From NCBI GenBank assembly GCA_018816945.1, contig JAHIVC010000101.1, positions 124,001-188,000 on the forward strand: a stretch of DNA of 64,000 bases. Reading direction: 5' to 3'. Of the stretch, positions 1 through 8,146 are shown in pieces. The notes below the pieces were generated by a model. The model did not search any database and was not told where the DNA came from. It saw nothing but the letters and a program-made list of their open reading frames with translations. Position 1 is the stretch's first letter, and every line of letters starts with the position of its first letter. The stretch is from Bacteroidota bacterium (GTDB lineage Bacteria; Bacteroidota; Bacteroidia; Bacteroidales; GCA-2711565). The position numbers and the translations under genes were made by a program.

Positions 1-1060
1 TTGGTACGAGCACTGCTAAATGAAAAACATACATAACATAGGTTAGCACAGGCAATCCGGTGAGCCTAAAGATATGTACGAGAATGCCGGTGATTGTTGT
101 CATGGCAAGCATCACTATAAAAATCCAATCACTTGGGTGTGAGAATTTGAACTTTACATCTTTTTTCTTGAATCGTCCTATGGTTGCAATTGTTAAAAAA
201 TATAAAATTCCAAATGTGGCATAATACCCTAAAAGACGTTGCCAATGATACCATGGCTTTATTTCTTCTATCTGGAATAAAGGCAATAACGCTACTATCA
301 CAATAAACATGATGGTATAACCGGTCATCAAAAAAAGATGCCCTGACCAATAATTTTTATTTTCGCATTTTGAGAATTTGGGCTGAACAGCAAAATTGTA
401 AATCAAATGCCAGAATTCGATAAAATATGCAGACAGAGGAATTCTTGTTTTATGATCCTTAATGATGACTTTATAGAACATACTAAAGATATTTGAAACA
501 AGTAACAGTGCAACAATGATCGCCATGGTCCAATCACCATAATGGATGATCTGAAGAAATTGACCAGCCGTAAACCCATCAACCATCTGATTGATCATTA
601 CACCACCTTCTGCATTAACAAACGCAGAAGGATTTGAAAACATTTGAGAGGATGGCGGAAGGAATGCCAGAAACAATACAACTATGAACACAAAGAGCAT
701 TCCAATTGCACCATATTCCCAAAGTGAAGAAGTATAAAACTTTTTTGACAAGCCTGTCCAATCATAAGCTGCGGTGAGATATCGTCTGAGAGTCATCATT
801 AATTCACCAGGATTTGCATCTCTGGGACATGTTTCACTGCACTCACCACAATAATAGCACATCCATGGATCAATATTTGATTCGATTTTCTGATCCATAC
901 CCATTTGGATTGCCCTAATTTCCTTTCGCGGGAATAAAAAACCATCCTCTGTTAAAGGACAGATAGCTGTGCAATTTCCACAATGGAAACACTCGTTCCA
1001 ATTTCCAGCCCCGTACTTTGATAATTCCTTTTTGAAATTAAGGTTGATCTTATAACTCAT
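1..1060 (-). CDS. QmoC-like HdrC/HdrE fusion, membrane electron-transfer subunit (3' end cut by window edge)
   Basis: The frame is open from ATG at 1060 to the left edge (about 353 codons), so the C-terminus is missing. A GGAGG ribosome site lies at 1068-1072. The N-terminus has two four-cysteine ferredoxin motifs, CFHCGNCTAICP (C24, C27, C30, C34) and CYYCGECSETCP (C68, C71, C74, C78), as in HdrC. Several hydrophobic segments with scattered histidines follow, as in HdrE/NarI-type cytochrome b. This fusion is the hallmark of QmoC, which passes electrons between an HdrA-like flavoprotein and menaquinone. The HdrA-like gene ends 21 bp upstream, so the two are co-transcribed. Family assignment is firm; physiological direction and partner are inferred. 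Further operon genes probably lie outside the window. Confidence 0.88.
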   Translation of the reverse strand, partial: MSYKINLNFKKELSKYGAGNWNECFHCGNCTAICPLTEDGFLFPRKEIRAIQMGMDQKIESNIDPWMCYYCGECSETCPRDANPGELMMTLRRYLTAAYDWTGLSKKFYTSSLWEYGAIGMLFVFIVVLFLAFLPPSSQMFSNPSAFVNAEGGVMINQMVDGFTAGQFLQIIHYGDWTMAIIVALLLVSNIFSMFYKVIIKDHKTRIPLSAYFIEFWHLIYNFAVQPKFSKCENKNYWSGHLFLMTGYTIMFIVIVALLPLFQIEEIKPWYHWQRLLGYYATFGILYFLTIATIGRFKKKDVKFKFSHPSDWIFIVMLAMTTITGILVHIFRLTGLPVLTYVMYVFHLAVLVP

Positions 1061-1081
1061 ATATTATCCTCCATATCTGAC

Positions 1082-2875
1082 TTAAATATTTTTTGTGGCT
1101 TCGCTTGCATACTCATTTACCGGAGCTTCCTTGTATTGGTCGATATTGCCGGTTAATAGATTTTCTAATACAATGGCAGCAGCTGCAGATCCTTGAGCCA
1201 CTGAATCGGGAATATCTTTAGGCCCCTGACAAGCTCCTGCTATTAAAATTCCGCTAACATTAGTACATTCAGAATCACTAGCAGATTTCAATTCTTTAAA
1301 CCATCCATCATTACTTAATTGAATCCCTGCCAAAGAAGCCAGTTTTGCAGCATCGTCTGCCGGCTCTAATCCAACAGAAAGAATAACCATATCGACTTCC
1401 GATTCGATTAATCGATCGTTTAAGATATCTTCTGATCGAAGTATCAATTTGTCATTTTTCTGTTTTACCGTGGCCGTCCTACCCCTTACCATATAAATCC
1501 CTTCAGCTTTGATACGCTCATAAAACTCTTCATAACCTTTTCCATAGGCCCTCATATCAATAAAATATTCCGATACTTCTGCTTCAGGTATTTTCTCCTT
1601 TATCAGATGTGCCAATTTCAACGAATACATACAACAAACCCTTGAGCAATAAGTTCGATGTTGTATGTCCCTGCTTCCAACACAATGAACAAGTGCAAAC
1701 TTTTGAGGTTCACCCTGCCCCTTTTGGAATATCCAGTTTCCCTTTTTATCCTGTGACCTATAGGTAATATCACCACCTGTTGGCCCACTTGCATTTATCA
1801 ATCGCTCTAGTTCCAAAGAGGTTAGTACATTAGGATATTTCCCATAACCATAACGTTCAATTTTTTTTGCATCGAATGGTTTAAATCCGGTTGCCATGAT
1901 GATATTGCCAACCATAATTTCCAAATATTCATCCTTCTCGTCCAAATCAATTGCATTGGCCGGGCAAACTTTGGCACAAACGCCACATTTACCACTTTGC
2001 ACATAGGTGCAGTTTTCAGGATCGATCAAATATTTATTTGGCACTGCTTGTGGAAAGGGAATATAAATAGCCTTTCGCATACTCATTCCTTCATCAAATT
2101 CATTAATGGTTTTTGATGGGCACTTTTCAGAACAAATACCACAACCGATACAAGTTGATAAGTTTACCCTTCTGGCTTTCTTCAATATTTTAACTTTAAA
2201 CTTACCAGGACGGCCATCAATGGAAACGATATCGCAATTTGTTAAAAGCTCAATAAATGAATGTTGCCCTACTTCCACCATTTTTGGAGTAAGGATACAT
2301 GCGGCACAATCAAGTGTTGGAAAAGTTTTATCAAACTTTGCCATATATCCACCGATAGTTCCACTTTTCTCAACCAAATAAACTTTATGTTTACTATTAG
2401 CAATCTCAAGTGAAGCTTGAATTCCGGCTATCCCCGCTCCGACAACCAGTGTTTCGGGCAGACTTTCTACCTTAAATCCTTTTATTCTGCTATCTTTATT
2501 TCCAACTGGATCAATTACCCTTCTTAACAATTCCTTAGAGTAGATATCAAACGACTGTTCGTTATCAAAATAATCCTGGAAGTCGAGAAAAATAATTTGT
2601 GATGGATCTTTACCTGCATTTGCTAATATTTCTGAAAAAAAAGATTTTAAAAAGCCTGGGTTTTCTCCAATTATTAAAATCTGTTCAATCTCTTTTTCAG
2701 TAATCTGCTTTATTTTAGCCTGCTTATCCAAAAAGCTAAAATCGTCAGAATTCCATACGATCTTTACTTTATCAATGGCGAAAGCATATTCTTCCAGTTT
2801 TTTAATTTTAAATTGATCGATTGTATCGCGTGATGGATAACTGAAAAAGACTGCGGTATTCTTTTTATCCTCCAT
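1082..2875 (-). CDS. HdrA/QmoA-like FAD iron-sulfur oxidoreductase
   Basis: 597 residues. A Rossmann FAD motif GAGIAG lies at 146-151, followed by the HdrA signature DCAACILTPKM (about 189-199). Two ferredoxin clusters follow (C242/C245/C248/C252 and C289/C297/C300/C304), then the second HdrA signature CVGSRD...YCSRVCCMYSLK. In methanogens and sulfate reducers HdrA/QmoA bifurcates or relays electrons between thiol/ferredoxin-type donors and quinone. Here it is the first gene of an operon with a QmoC-like subunit. The first 140 residues align in general layout with the HdrA N-terminal domain but lack that domain's cysteines: the stretch usually read as VVAACSPR is IIGENPGF here. QmoA, QmoB and HdrA are hard to separate from sequence alone; family confidence is high, substrate unknown. 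Confidence 0.9.
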   Translation of the reverse strand: MEDKKNTAVFFSYPSRDTIDQFKIKKLEEYAFAIDKVKIVWNSDDFSFLDKQAKIKQITEKEIEQILIIGENPGFLKSFFSEILANAGKDPSQIIFLDFQDYFDNEQSFDIYSKELLRRVIDPVGNKDSRIKGFKVESLPETLVVGAGIAGIQASLEIANSKHKVYLVEKSGTIGGYMAKFDKTFPTLDCAACILTPKMVEVGQHSFIELLTNCDIVSIDGRPGKFKVKILKKARRVNLSTCIGCGICSEKCPSKTINEFDEGMSMRKAIYIPFPQAVPNKYLIDPENCTYVQSGKCGVCAKVCPANAIDLDEKDEYLEIMVGNIIMATGFKPFDAKKIERYGYGKYPNVLTSLELERLINASGPTGGDITYRSQDKKGNWIFQKGQGEPQKFALVHCVGSRDIQHRTYCSRVCCMYSLKLAHLIKEKIPEAEVSEYFIDMRAYGKGYEEFYERIKAEGIYMVRGRTATVKQKNDKLILRSEDILNDRLIESEVDMVILSVGLEPADDAAKLASLAGIQLSNDGWFKELKSASDSECTNVSGILIAGACQGPKDIPDSVAQGSAAAAIVLENLLTGNIDQYKEAPVNEYASEATKNI

Positions 2876-3012
2876 AATTTTTATCTTAAAAAAATTGCTG
2901 AAAGATAAATTTGAAAAAATTAAAATAAAATGATGCTAATCAGTTTGAAAAATGACTGTTCTCAACTTCAAAACTGACAATTATCATATTGAGAATGGGT
3001 ATCTTTTAAACT

Positions 3013-3723
3013 TTAGAGATGAGTTTTAATGATCCTTCGGAGACCATCAGCGTTGTGTATTATTATTTTCCGGCCTTTTATTTCGATTAAATTTTCTTCT
3101 TTAAAATCCGATAATATCCGAATGACGGTTTCGGTGGCAGTTCCAACAATATTTGCAATATCTTCCCTTGATAAGCTAATTATTCCATTGCTAGGATCCT
3201 CACAATCCGTACTCCCTGTTTTAAAAAGACAGCTCAACATCAATAAGTTTTGCGCTAATCGCTCCCTCACAGATTTTTGTGCCATAGAGGTCATCTTATC
3301 TTCAGCTTCTCCTAAAAGATAACTTAGGCTTTTCATGATTTTCTGCGAAATATAAGGATACTTCAGACATAGCTTAAAAAATGCCCTCTTACCAACAAAA
3401 CATACCAGCGAGTCTTCTATTGCTGTGGATGTTGTCATGTATTTTTTATCAGCCATCATCGCCCTGATACCAAGCAATTCACCTGCTTTTGCAAATCTTA
3501 CAATTTGCTCTTTCCCATTTTCGCCTAGTTTTGAAAGTTTTATAATCCCATTACTTAAACAGTAAACACCTATTGGAGTCTGTCCCAAATGATAAATTTT
3601 CTGACCCTTTTTATAAAGTGTGGTGATTTTTTTTGAATCCAATTCAATCATGTCAGCTTTCTCAATGTTAGAGAAAATTGATTTCGACATAACAGCACAT
3701 CTATTGCAGGGTGAATTCCACAT
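3013..3723 (-). CDS. Crp/Fnr-family transcription regulator
   Basis: 236 residues. An N-terminal CxxC (C6, C9) opens the protein, as in Fnr-like redox sensors. A cyclic-nucleotide-binding-type jelly roll follows (about 35-150, with YHLGQTPIGVYCLSNGIIKL and GELLGIRAMMAD), then a winged helix with the recognition segment SREDIANIVGTATETVIRIL (about 184-203). Other cysteines in the sensor domain could complete an iron-sulfur site, but the full Fnr spacing is not obvious. It lies 137 bp upstream of the Hdr/Qmo-like operon on the same strand, so it is a plausible oxygen or redox regulator of that operon. That link is positional inference only. Confidence 0.9.
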   Translation of the reverse strand: MWNSPCNRCAVMSKSIFSNIEKADMIELDSKKITTLYKKGQKIYHLGQTPIGVYCLSNGIIKLSKLGENGKEQIVRFAKAGELLGIRAMMADKKYMTTSTAIEDSLVCFVGKRAFFKLCLKYPYISQKIMKSLSYLLGEAEDKMTSMAQKSVRERLAQNLLMLSCLFKTGSTDCEDPSNGIISLSREDIANIVGTATETVIRILSDFKEENLIEIKGRKIIIHNADGLRRIIKTHL

Positions 3724-3750
3724 CGCAAATAAATTATTGATATTCCGAAG

Positions 3751-3780
3751 CTAAGATAATTAATCTAAAAAAAATTGCAA
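3751..3780 (-). promoter_or_regulatory. Candidate promoter of the Crp/Fnr gene
   Basis: On the minus strand TTG (3780-3778) is followed after 19 bp by TATCTTAG (3758-3751). This is one base off the Bacteroidota -7 consensus TAnnTTTG with proper -33 spacing. It sits 27 bp upstream of the ATG at 3723. Confidence 0.4.
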
Positions 3781-3841
3781 GCTTTTAGTAACTAAAAACT
3801 GATAAAAGTCATTTTTTAGTTTTCTTATTCTTCATACTTAT

Positions 3842-3849
3842 TATCTTTG
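3842..3849 (+). promoter_or_regulatory. Bacteroidota -7 promoter box of the MFS gene
   Basis: TATCTTTG is an exact match to the Bacteroidota -7 consensus TAnnTTTG. It predicts a transcription start near 3854, about 20 nt before the TTG start codon at 3874, which supports that unusual start. No clear -33 TTTG is visible. Confidence 0.6.
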
Positions 3850-3873
3850 CCAATCATTTCAGAATAAAATCAC

Positions 3874-5067
3874 TTGCACAAAGAAATTTCAGGAATCGGT
3901 CAAAAAAAATTCCAAACAGGTAAAGTCATTTCAATTTCATTTGCCCACTTGGTTCATGATGTTTACTCATCATTCCTTGCTCCACTTTTGCCCCTTTTGA
4001 TAGAGAAGCTTGGGATTTCCTATTCAATGGCAGGTTTGCTTAGTATCTTTCAACAATTTGGTTCTTTAATGAGTCCAATCATTGGGATAGTCGCAGATAG
4101 AGCACCTGTAAGGTATTTTATAATTGCTACTCCTTTTATCACCAGCGTAATAATGAGTTTGATTGGAGTCGCGCCAAACTATACTGTCATAGCAATCCTT
4201 TTGTTTGTGATGGGTTTAAGTGCTGTCTTTTTTCATGTGCCGGCACCGGCTTTGATAAGAGGTGTTTCAGGAAATAGAATCGGGAAAGGAATGAGTTTTT
4301 ATATGATTGGTGGAGAAATAGCCGCAGCTATTGGTCCATTAATTATAATTGGAGCCGTTTCACTTTGGGGTCTCGAAGGAACTTACAAACTAATACCTTT
4401 TTCATTTGCCGCTTCAATTATTATTTATTTAAAGCTTAGGAAAATAGATAGGGTCAAACGCTTAGATTATCTTAATATGAATGGAACCGGTATTAAAAAA
4501 ACATTTGTTAAACTTTTACCAATATTTATCATTCTATTTGGCTTTTCCTTTTTCAGCCAATGCATGAAATCAGCACTAACGAGTTTTCTTCCTGTTTATC
4601 TGACCAATATAAAAGCAGAAAGCTTATGGTTTGCCGGAATTTCCCTTTCTATACTTCAAATTGCTGGAGTTTTTGGTACGCTCTTCGGAGGTTCAATTTC
4701 TGATCGTATTGGAAGAAAAAAAATGTTGTTAATTTCTTCAATCTCAGCACCTTTATTTATGATCCTATTTGTTTACACTTCAGGGATCAGCATGATTGTG
4801 CTATTACTGTTGAGCGGTTTTGCCATGTTTATCTCAAATCCTGTGTTATTAGCCTATGTACAAGAAATTGATCCCGACCATTCATCATTTGTCAATGGTA
4901 TTTATATAACCCTCAGTTTTGGGAGTGGTGCAATGACAGTATTACTAATCGGACTTATGAGTGATTGGATTGGTATGGATCTGACATTTAAAATTTTTGC
5001 TTTCCTGGCCTTACTCACTATTCCTTTTGTTGTAATGCTACCAGACACTAAGGGAAATGAGTTATGA
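3874..5067 (+). CDS. MFS transporter, fosmidomycin-resistance (Fsr)-like
   Basis: 397 residues with about 12 hydrophobic segments. The first signature is FAHLVHDVYSSFLAPLLPLL, typical of the Fsr branch of the major facilitator family. GGSISDRIGRKKMLL at the start of the second half is the usual MFS cytoplasmic-loop motif. Start: an in-frame TAA lies 9 bp upstream and there is no ATG before the first membrane helix, so TTG at 3874 is the best choice and fits the promoter at 3842-3849. Probable drug or metabolite efflux in the inner membrane; substrate not predictable. The stop codon lies inside a 7-bp tandem repeat. Confidence 0.85.
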   Translation: MHKEISGIGQKKFQTGKVISISFAHLVHDVYSSFLAPLLPLLIEKLGISYSMAGLLSIFQQFGSLMSPIIGIVADRAPVRYFIIATPFITSVIMSLIGVAPNYTVIAILLFVMGLSAVFFHVPAPALIRGVSGNRIGKGMSFYMIGGEIAAAIGPLIIIGAVSLWGLEGTYKLIPFSFAASIIIYLKLRKIDRVKRLDYLNMNGTGIKKTFVKLLPIFIILFGFSFFSQCMKSALTSFLPVYLTNIKAESLWFAGISLSILQIAGVFGTLFGGSISDRIGRKKMLLISSISAPLFMILFVYTSGISMIVLLLLSGFAMFISNPVLLAYVQEIDPDHSSFVNGIYITLSFGSGAMTVLLIGLMSDWIGMDLTFKIFAFLALLTIPFVVMLPDTKGNEL

Positions 5068-5107
5068 GTTATGAGTTATGAGTTATGAGTTATGAGTTAT
5101 GAGTTAT
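5059..5107 (+). repeat. Seven perfect tandem copies of GAGTTAT
   Basis: Seven exact 7-bp units (49 bp). The first unit supplies the last two sense codons and part of the stop of the MFS gene (stop TGA at 5065-5067). It is followed by a looser run of about 7-bp ATTCTAT-like units to about 5143. Because the stop falls in the first two units, changes in copy number would mostly alter the 3' untranslated region. Confidence 0.95.
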
Positions 5108-5153
5108 TGGAAATTCTATATTCTATATTCTGTATTCTATCTTTATCATTTAC

Positions 5154-5564
5154 TTAAAAACTTTTAAATATCCTTGCCTGAGAATAACCCGGTGCTTGTA
5201 CGTTTAAATCCATAAAATAACCGAAGGCAGTTTGGTCGCATTCATAATCCACATTTTTCATTCGGGCCTCTGTTTTATCAAACAATTCTTTAGTAAACTC
5301 CGGACCGGCTTTACTTTCGGATAAATGAGCAAATGAATGAAGCAGTACATTTTTGGTATCGTTTTTCTTGGCAGCCCATTTCAGGTTTTTAACCAATTTG
5401 GTTTCAGCACCAACTAAATCAGCCTCATCACCCCCTTCAGCCTGGATGAATGCCACTAATACTTCTTTGAATATTTTGGTATCAGTGAGAATATCAGCTT
5501 CGTCAAGTGTTTTTATCCTAGGGGTATATCCGAATTCGGTGCAGTATATCATCAATAACTTCAT
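5154..5564 (-). CDS. Free-standing archaeal-type threonyl-tRNA synthetase editing domain
   Basis: 136 residues, the size of one editing domain. The order of conserved features fits the archaeal ThrRS N-terminal editing domain: MKLLMIYCTEFGYTP start, EVLVAFIQAEGGDE, NVLLHSFAHLSESKAGPEF (the HSFAHLS core) and a C-terminal QTAFGYFMDLNVQAPGYSQA. The fold is related to D-aminoacyl-tRNA deacylase and removes mischarged serine or D-amino acids from tRNA. It has no catalytic synthetase part, so it would act in trans. Transcribed divergently from rarA with a clear promoter. Family assignment is from recognised sequence pattern; function as a trans-editing hydrolase is inference. Confidence 0.8.
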   Translation of the reverse strand: MKLLMIYCTEFGYTPRIKTLDEADILTDTKIFKEVLVAFIQAEGGDEADLVGAETKLVKNLKWAAKKNDTKNVLLHSFAHLSESKAGPEFTKELFDKTEARMKNVDYECDQTAFGYFMDLNVQAPGYSQARIFKSF

Positions 5565-5581
5565 GTCAATTTTCCTTTTCC

Positions 5582-5606
5582 CAAATGTAAGAAAATCCTA
5601 CATTTG
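5582..5606. promoter_or_regulatory. Divergent pair of exact -7 boxes forming a 25-bp inverted repeat
   Basis: CAAATGTA (5582-5589) and TACATTTG (5599-5606) are perfect reverse complements separated by 9 bp. Read outward, each is an exact TAnnTTTG box: the left one for the editing-domain gene (ATG at 5564), the right one for rarA (ATG at 5610). The right box ends 3 bp before the rarA ATG, predicting a leaderless or nearly leaderless rarA message. Confidence 0.65.
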
Positions 5607-5609
5607 TTT

Positions 5610-6875
5610 ATGACAAATACAAAACCCCTTGCCGAAACATTACGTCCATCAAATCTGGATGAATATATCGGACAAGAACATCTCATTGGGAAAAATGCCA
5701 TCCTTCGTCAGGCTATCGAAGGCAATACCATTCCATCTATGATTTTATGGGGTCCTCCGGGTGTTGGAAAAACAACATTAGCCTATATCATTTCTCAGAG
5801 CTTAAGTCGACCATTTTATACTTTAAGTGCGATTAGTTCGGGTGTAAAAGATGTACGGAATGTAATTGATATCGCGAAAACCGGAAATCAGGCTATTTTA
5901 TTTATTGATGAAATTCATCGCTTTAGCAAATCACAGCAGGATTCGCTCCTGGGTGCCGTTGAAAAAGGGATTGTTACTCTAATTGGTGCAACCACCGAAA
6001 ATCCATCTTTTGAAGTGATATCCCCTCTTCTATCCCGATGTCAGGTTTATATTCTAAAACCGCTCGAAAAAGAGCATCTTGATACGCTGGTTAAAAGAGC
6101 AGTTCAGTATTATCTGATCGAAAAGAAGATTGAGATAAAGGTTGAGGAACACGAAGCACTTTACAGGATTTCGGGAGGTGATGCACGTAAACTTTACAAC
6201 GCAATCGAATTGATCGTCAGCACTGAAAACAAGGCAAAAGTCATTATCACTAACAAAAGCGCTTTACACATTATCCAACAAAACCTAGCGATTTACGATA
6301 AGCAGGGCGAGATGCATTACGATATTATTTCCGCCTTTATTAAATCGATGCGGGGCAGCGATCCAAATGCAGCTGTTTACTGGCTTGCACGTATGGTTGA
6401 AGCAGGTGAAGACCCAAGATTTATTGCCCGTCGGATGTTGATTTTAGCCGCTGAAGATATTGGGAATGCGAACCCAAATGCACTTTTGCTCGCCAATACC
6501 TGTTTTGATGCCATTAATAAAATTGGCTGGCCCGAAGGCAGGATCATTTTATCGCAAACTGCCGTTTATCTTGCAACCTCCCCAAAAAGCAATTCTACTT
6601 ACCTTGCTATTAAAGATGCAGAACAATTAATCAGAAAAACAGGTGACTTGGCGGTTCCTCTTGCGCTCCGTAATGCTCCGACCAAATTGATGAAGGACCT
6701 TGGTTATGCAAAGGATTATCAATATGCCCATCAATTTGACGGGAATTTTGTTGAACATGAATTTCTTCCTGACAAGATTCAAGGAACCAAATTATATGAT
6801 CCCGGTAATAATCCTCATGAGTTGAAGACACGCTCATGGCTTAAAAGTCTCTGGAAAAAGAAATACGGATATTGA
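5610..6875 (+). CDS. rarA: Replication-associated recombination ATPase RarA (MgsA)
   Basis: 421 residues from ATG at 5610; a TTG six bases upstream is possible but lies within the promoter box. It is an AAA+ ATPase: Walker [10 protein letters not shown] (about 47-55), Walker [10 protein letters not shown] (about 98-106), sensor 1 [12 protein letters not shown] and sensor 2 GDARKLYN. The RarA C-terminal region follows with the family motifs [20 protein letters not shown] and [11 protein letters not shown]. RarA acts at stalled replication forks and at single-stranded DNA ends. Full length for the family. It ends 2 bp before the convergent PQQ-protein gene. Confidence 0.95.
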   Translation: MTNTKPLAETLRPSNLDEYIGQEHLIGKNAILRQAIEGNTIPSMILWGPPGVGKTTLAYIISQSLSRPFYTLSAISSGVKDVRNVIDIAKTGNQAILFIDEIHRFSKSQQDSLLGAVEKGIVTLIGATTENPSFEVISPLLSRCQVYILKPLEKEHLDTLVKRAVQYYLIEKKIEIKVEEHEALYRISGGDARKLYNAIELIVSTENKAKVIITNKSALHIIQQNLAIYDKQGEMHYDIISAFIKSMRGSDPNAAVYWLARMVEAGEDPRFIARRMLILAAEDIGNANPNALLLANTCFDAINKIGWPEGRIILSQTAVYLATSPKSNSTYLAIKDAEQLIRKTGDLAVPLALRNAPTKLMKDLGYAKDYQYAHQFDGNFVEHEFLPDKIQGTKLYDPGNNPHELKTRSWLKSLWKKKYGY

Positions 6876-6877
6876 TT

Positions 6878-8143
6878 TTAGTTTTTTTTGATATCCAATT
6901 TAGAAACATCAACACATACAAGCTCGCCCAGACTTGTTCGCACATAGAGTTTGCCATTTGTGAGAACCGGAGCCGTCCAGCATCTGATTTCATCCGAAGT
7001 TTCGACAATTTTAGCATGTGCTAAATCCCTGTATCCATTCTCGTCAGCTTCCATAATTGTAATCTCGCCCCATTGGTTGAGGATTATAAATTTGTTGTCA
7101 ATATAAATTATTGAACAGTGGCCGGTATCCCTGCTCCACTTCTCTTCCCCTGTATTAAAATCAACACACTTTAAGTAAGCTGTCCGATCACGTGTATCCC
7201 CATGAGGTACATATAAATAAGAATCAGCGTAAATGGTACTACCAAATTCATTTTGGATTTCTTTTTTAAACCATTTCTGTACAGGTTTATTATCCTCAAA
7301 ATCTATCATTGTAGCTCCATTGCGATAAGCTGTTGAAATAAACACTCGGTTCCCCACCACAACAGGATCGGGCGAATCGGCACCATCACTAAATACCCAA
7401 GGAAATGACCATAATAATTCTCCGTTGCTAATTTTTACTGCATTAAGGCATCGATGACTAAAGATCATAGCGCATTTTTCGCCTTTATACTCATAAATGA
7501 CCGGAGTTGCATAACCTGCTTTACCTGTGCCGCTCCCCCAAACTTTTTTACCATTACGTTTATTAAGTGCAATACCTTGCCCACCAGCATTTAGAATGAC
7601 CAAATCATTTTCTATTACAGGACTGCCGCTAAATCCATATTTCGGCTTTTCAGCCTTAAATTCATCTATAATATTTACATACCAAATCTGTTTGCCGGTT
7701 TTTGCATCAAGACAATAAACTTGCCCGTTTCTTTCAGAAATATAAATATAATTGTTGTCATAAACAGGGGTCGATAAAGAACCATAGTGGTACCGATCTG
7801 CACTTTCAAATTCAAAGCTCCAGACTCCTTCTCCTGAATGGGTATTTATACAAAGAACTTTATTTACCTGACCATTATTACCCATTGTGTATAAATAATC
7901 CCCAACCACCGTAACCGACGAATAGCCCTTTCCGACATTTCTTTGCCATAATATTTTCGGTTTATCTGTTAGCGTTTGATAGGCCCAATTTTTATCTTCA
8001 GTTATTCCATTTCGATTAGGCCCTCTCCAACTGGGCCAGTCCTGTGCACCGGCAAAAAATGGATTTAGCAATAAAAAAAAGAGTATTAATTGAATAGATG
8101 CCCTTTGGCTGTTATGCCATAAAATTCTGCCCATAGGATTCAT
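6878..8143 (-). CDS. Secreted PQQ-type beta-propeller protein
   Basis: 421 residues with an N-terminal signal peptide (hydrophobic stretch about 18-33, ending FAGAQ), then DWPSWRGPNRNGITED, the start motif of a widespread secreted PQQ-repeat family. Repeated blade motifs follow, such as CINTHSGEGVWSF, CLDAKTGKQIWYV, ALNKRNGKKVWG and DFNTGEEKWS. This is a BamB-like fold; no quinone-dehydrogenase active site is evident, so a binding or scaffold role in the periplasm is likely. The start lies 3 bp after the stop of the upstream ABC permease, so it is the last gene of a three-gene operon. Its function in the ABC module is unknown. Confidence 0.85.
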   Translation of the reverse strand: MNPMGRILWHNSQRASIQLILFFLLLNPFFAGAQDWPSWRGPNRNGITEDKNWAYQTLTDKPKILWQRNVGKGYSSVTVVGDYLYTMGNNGQVNKVLCINTHSGEGVWSFEFESADRYHYGSLSTPVYDNNYIYISERNGQVYCLDAKTGKQIWYVNIIDEFKAEKPKYGFSGSPVIENDLVILNAGGQGIALNKRNGKKVWGSGTGKAGYATPVIYEYKGEKCAMIFSHRCLNAVKISNGELLWSFPWVFSDGADSPDPVVVGNRVFISTAYRNGATMIDFEDNKPVQKWFKKEIQNEFGSTIYADSYLYVPHGDTRDRTAYLKCVDFNTGEEKWSRDTGHCSIIYIDNKFIILNQWGEITIMEADENGYRDLAHAKIVETSDEIRCWTAPVLTNGKLYVRTSLGELVCVDVSKLDIKKN

Positions 8144-8146
8144 ATT

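Noticed and set aside
2941-2995. Inverted repeats TTCTCAA/TTGAGAA and CAGTTTGAA/TTCAAAACTG upstream of the Hdr-like operon as an Fnr box
   Set aside because: Half-site spacing (23 bp) does not fit TTGAT-N4-ATCAA; kept only as a note.
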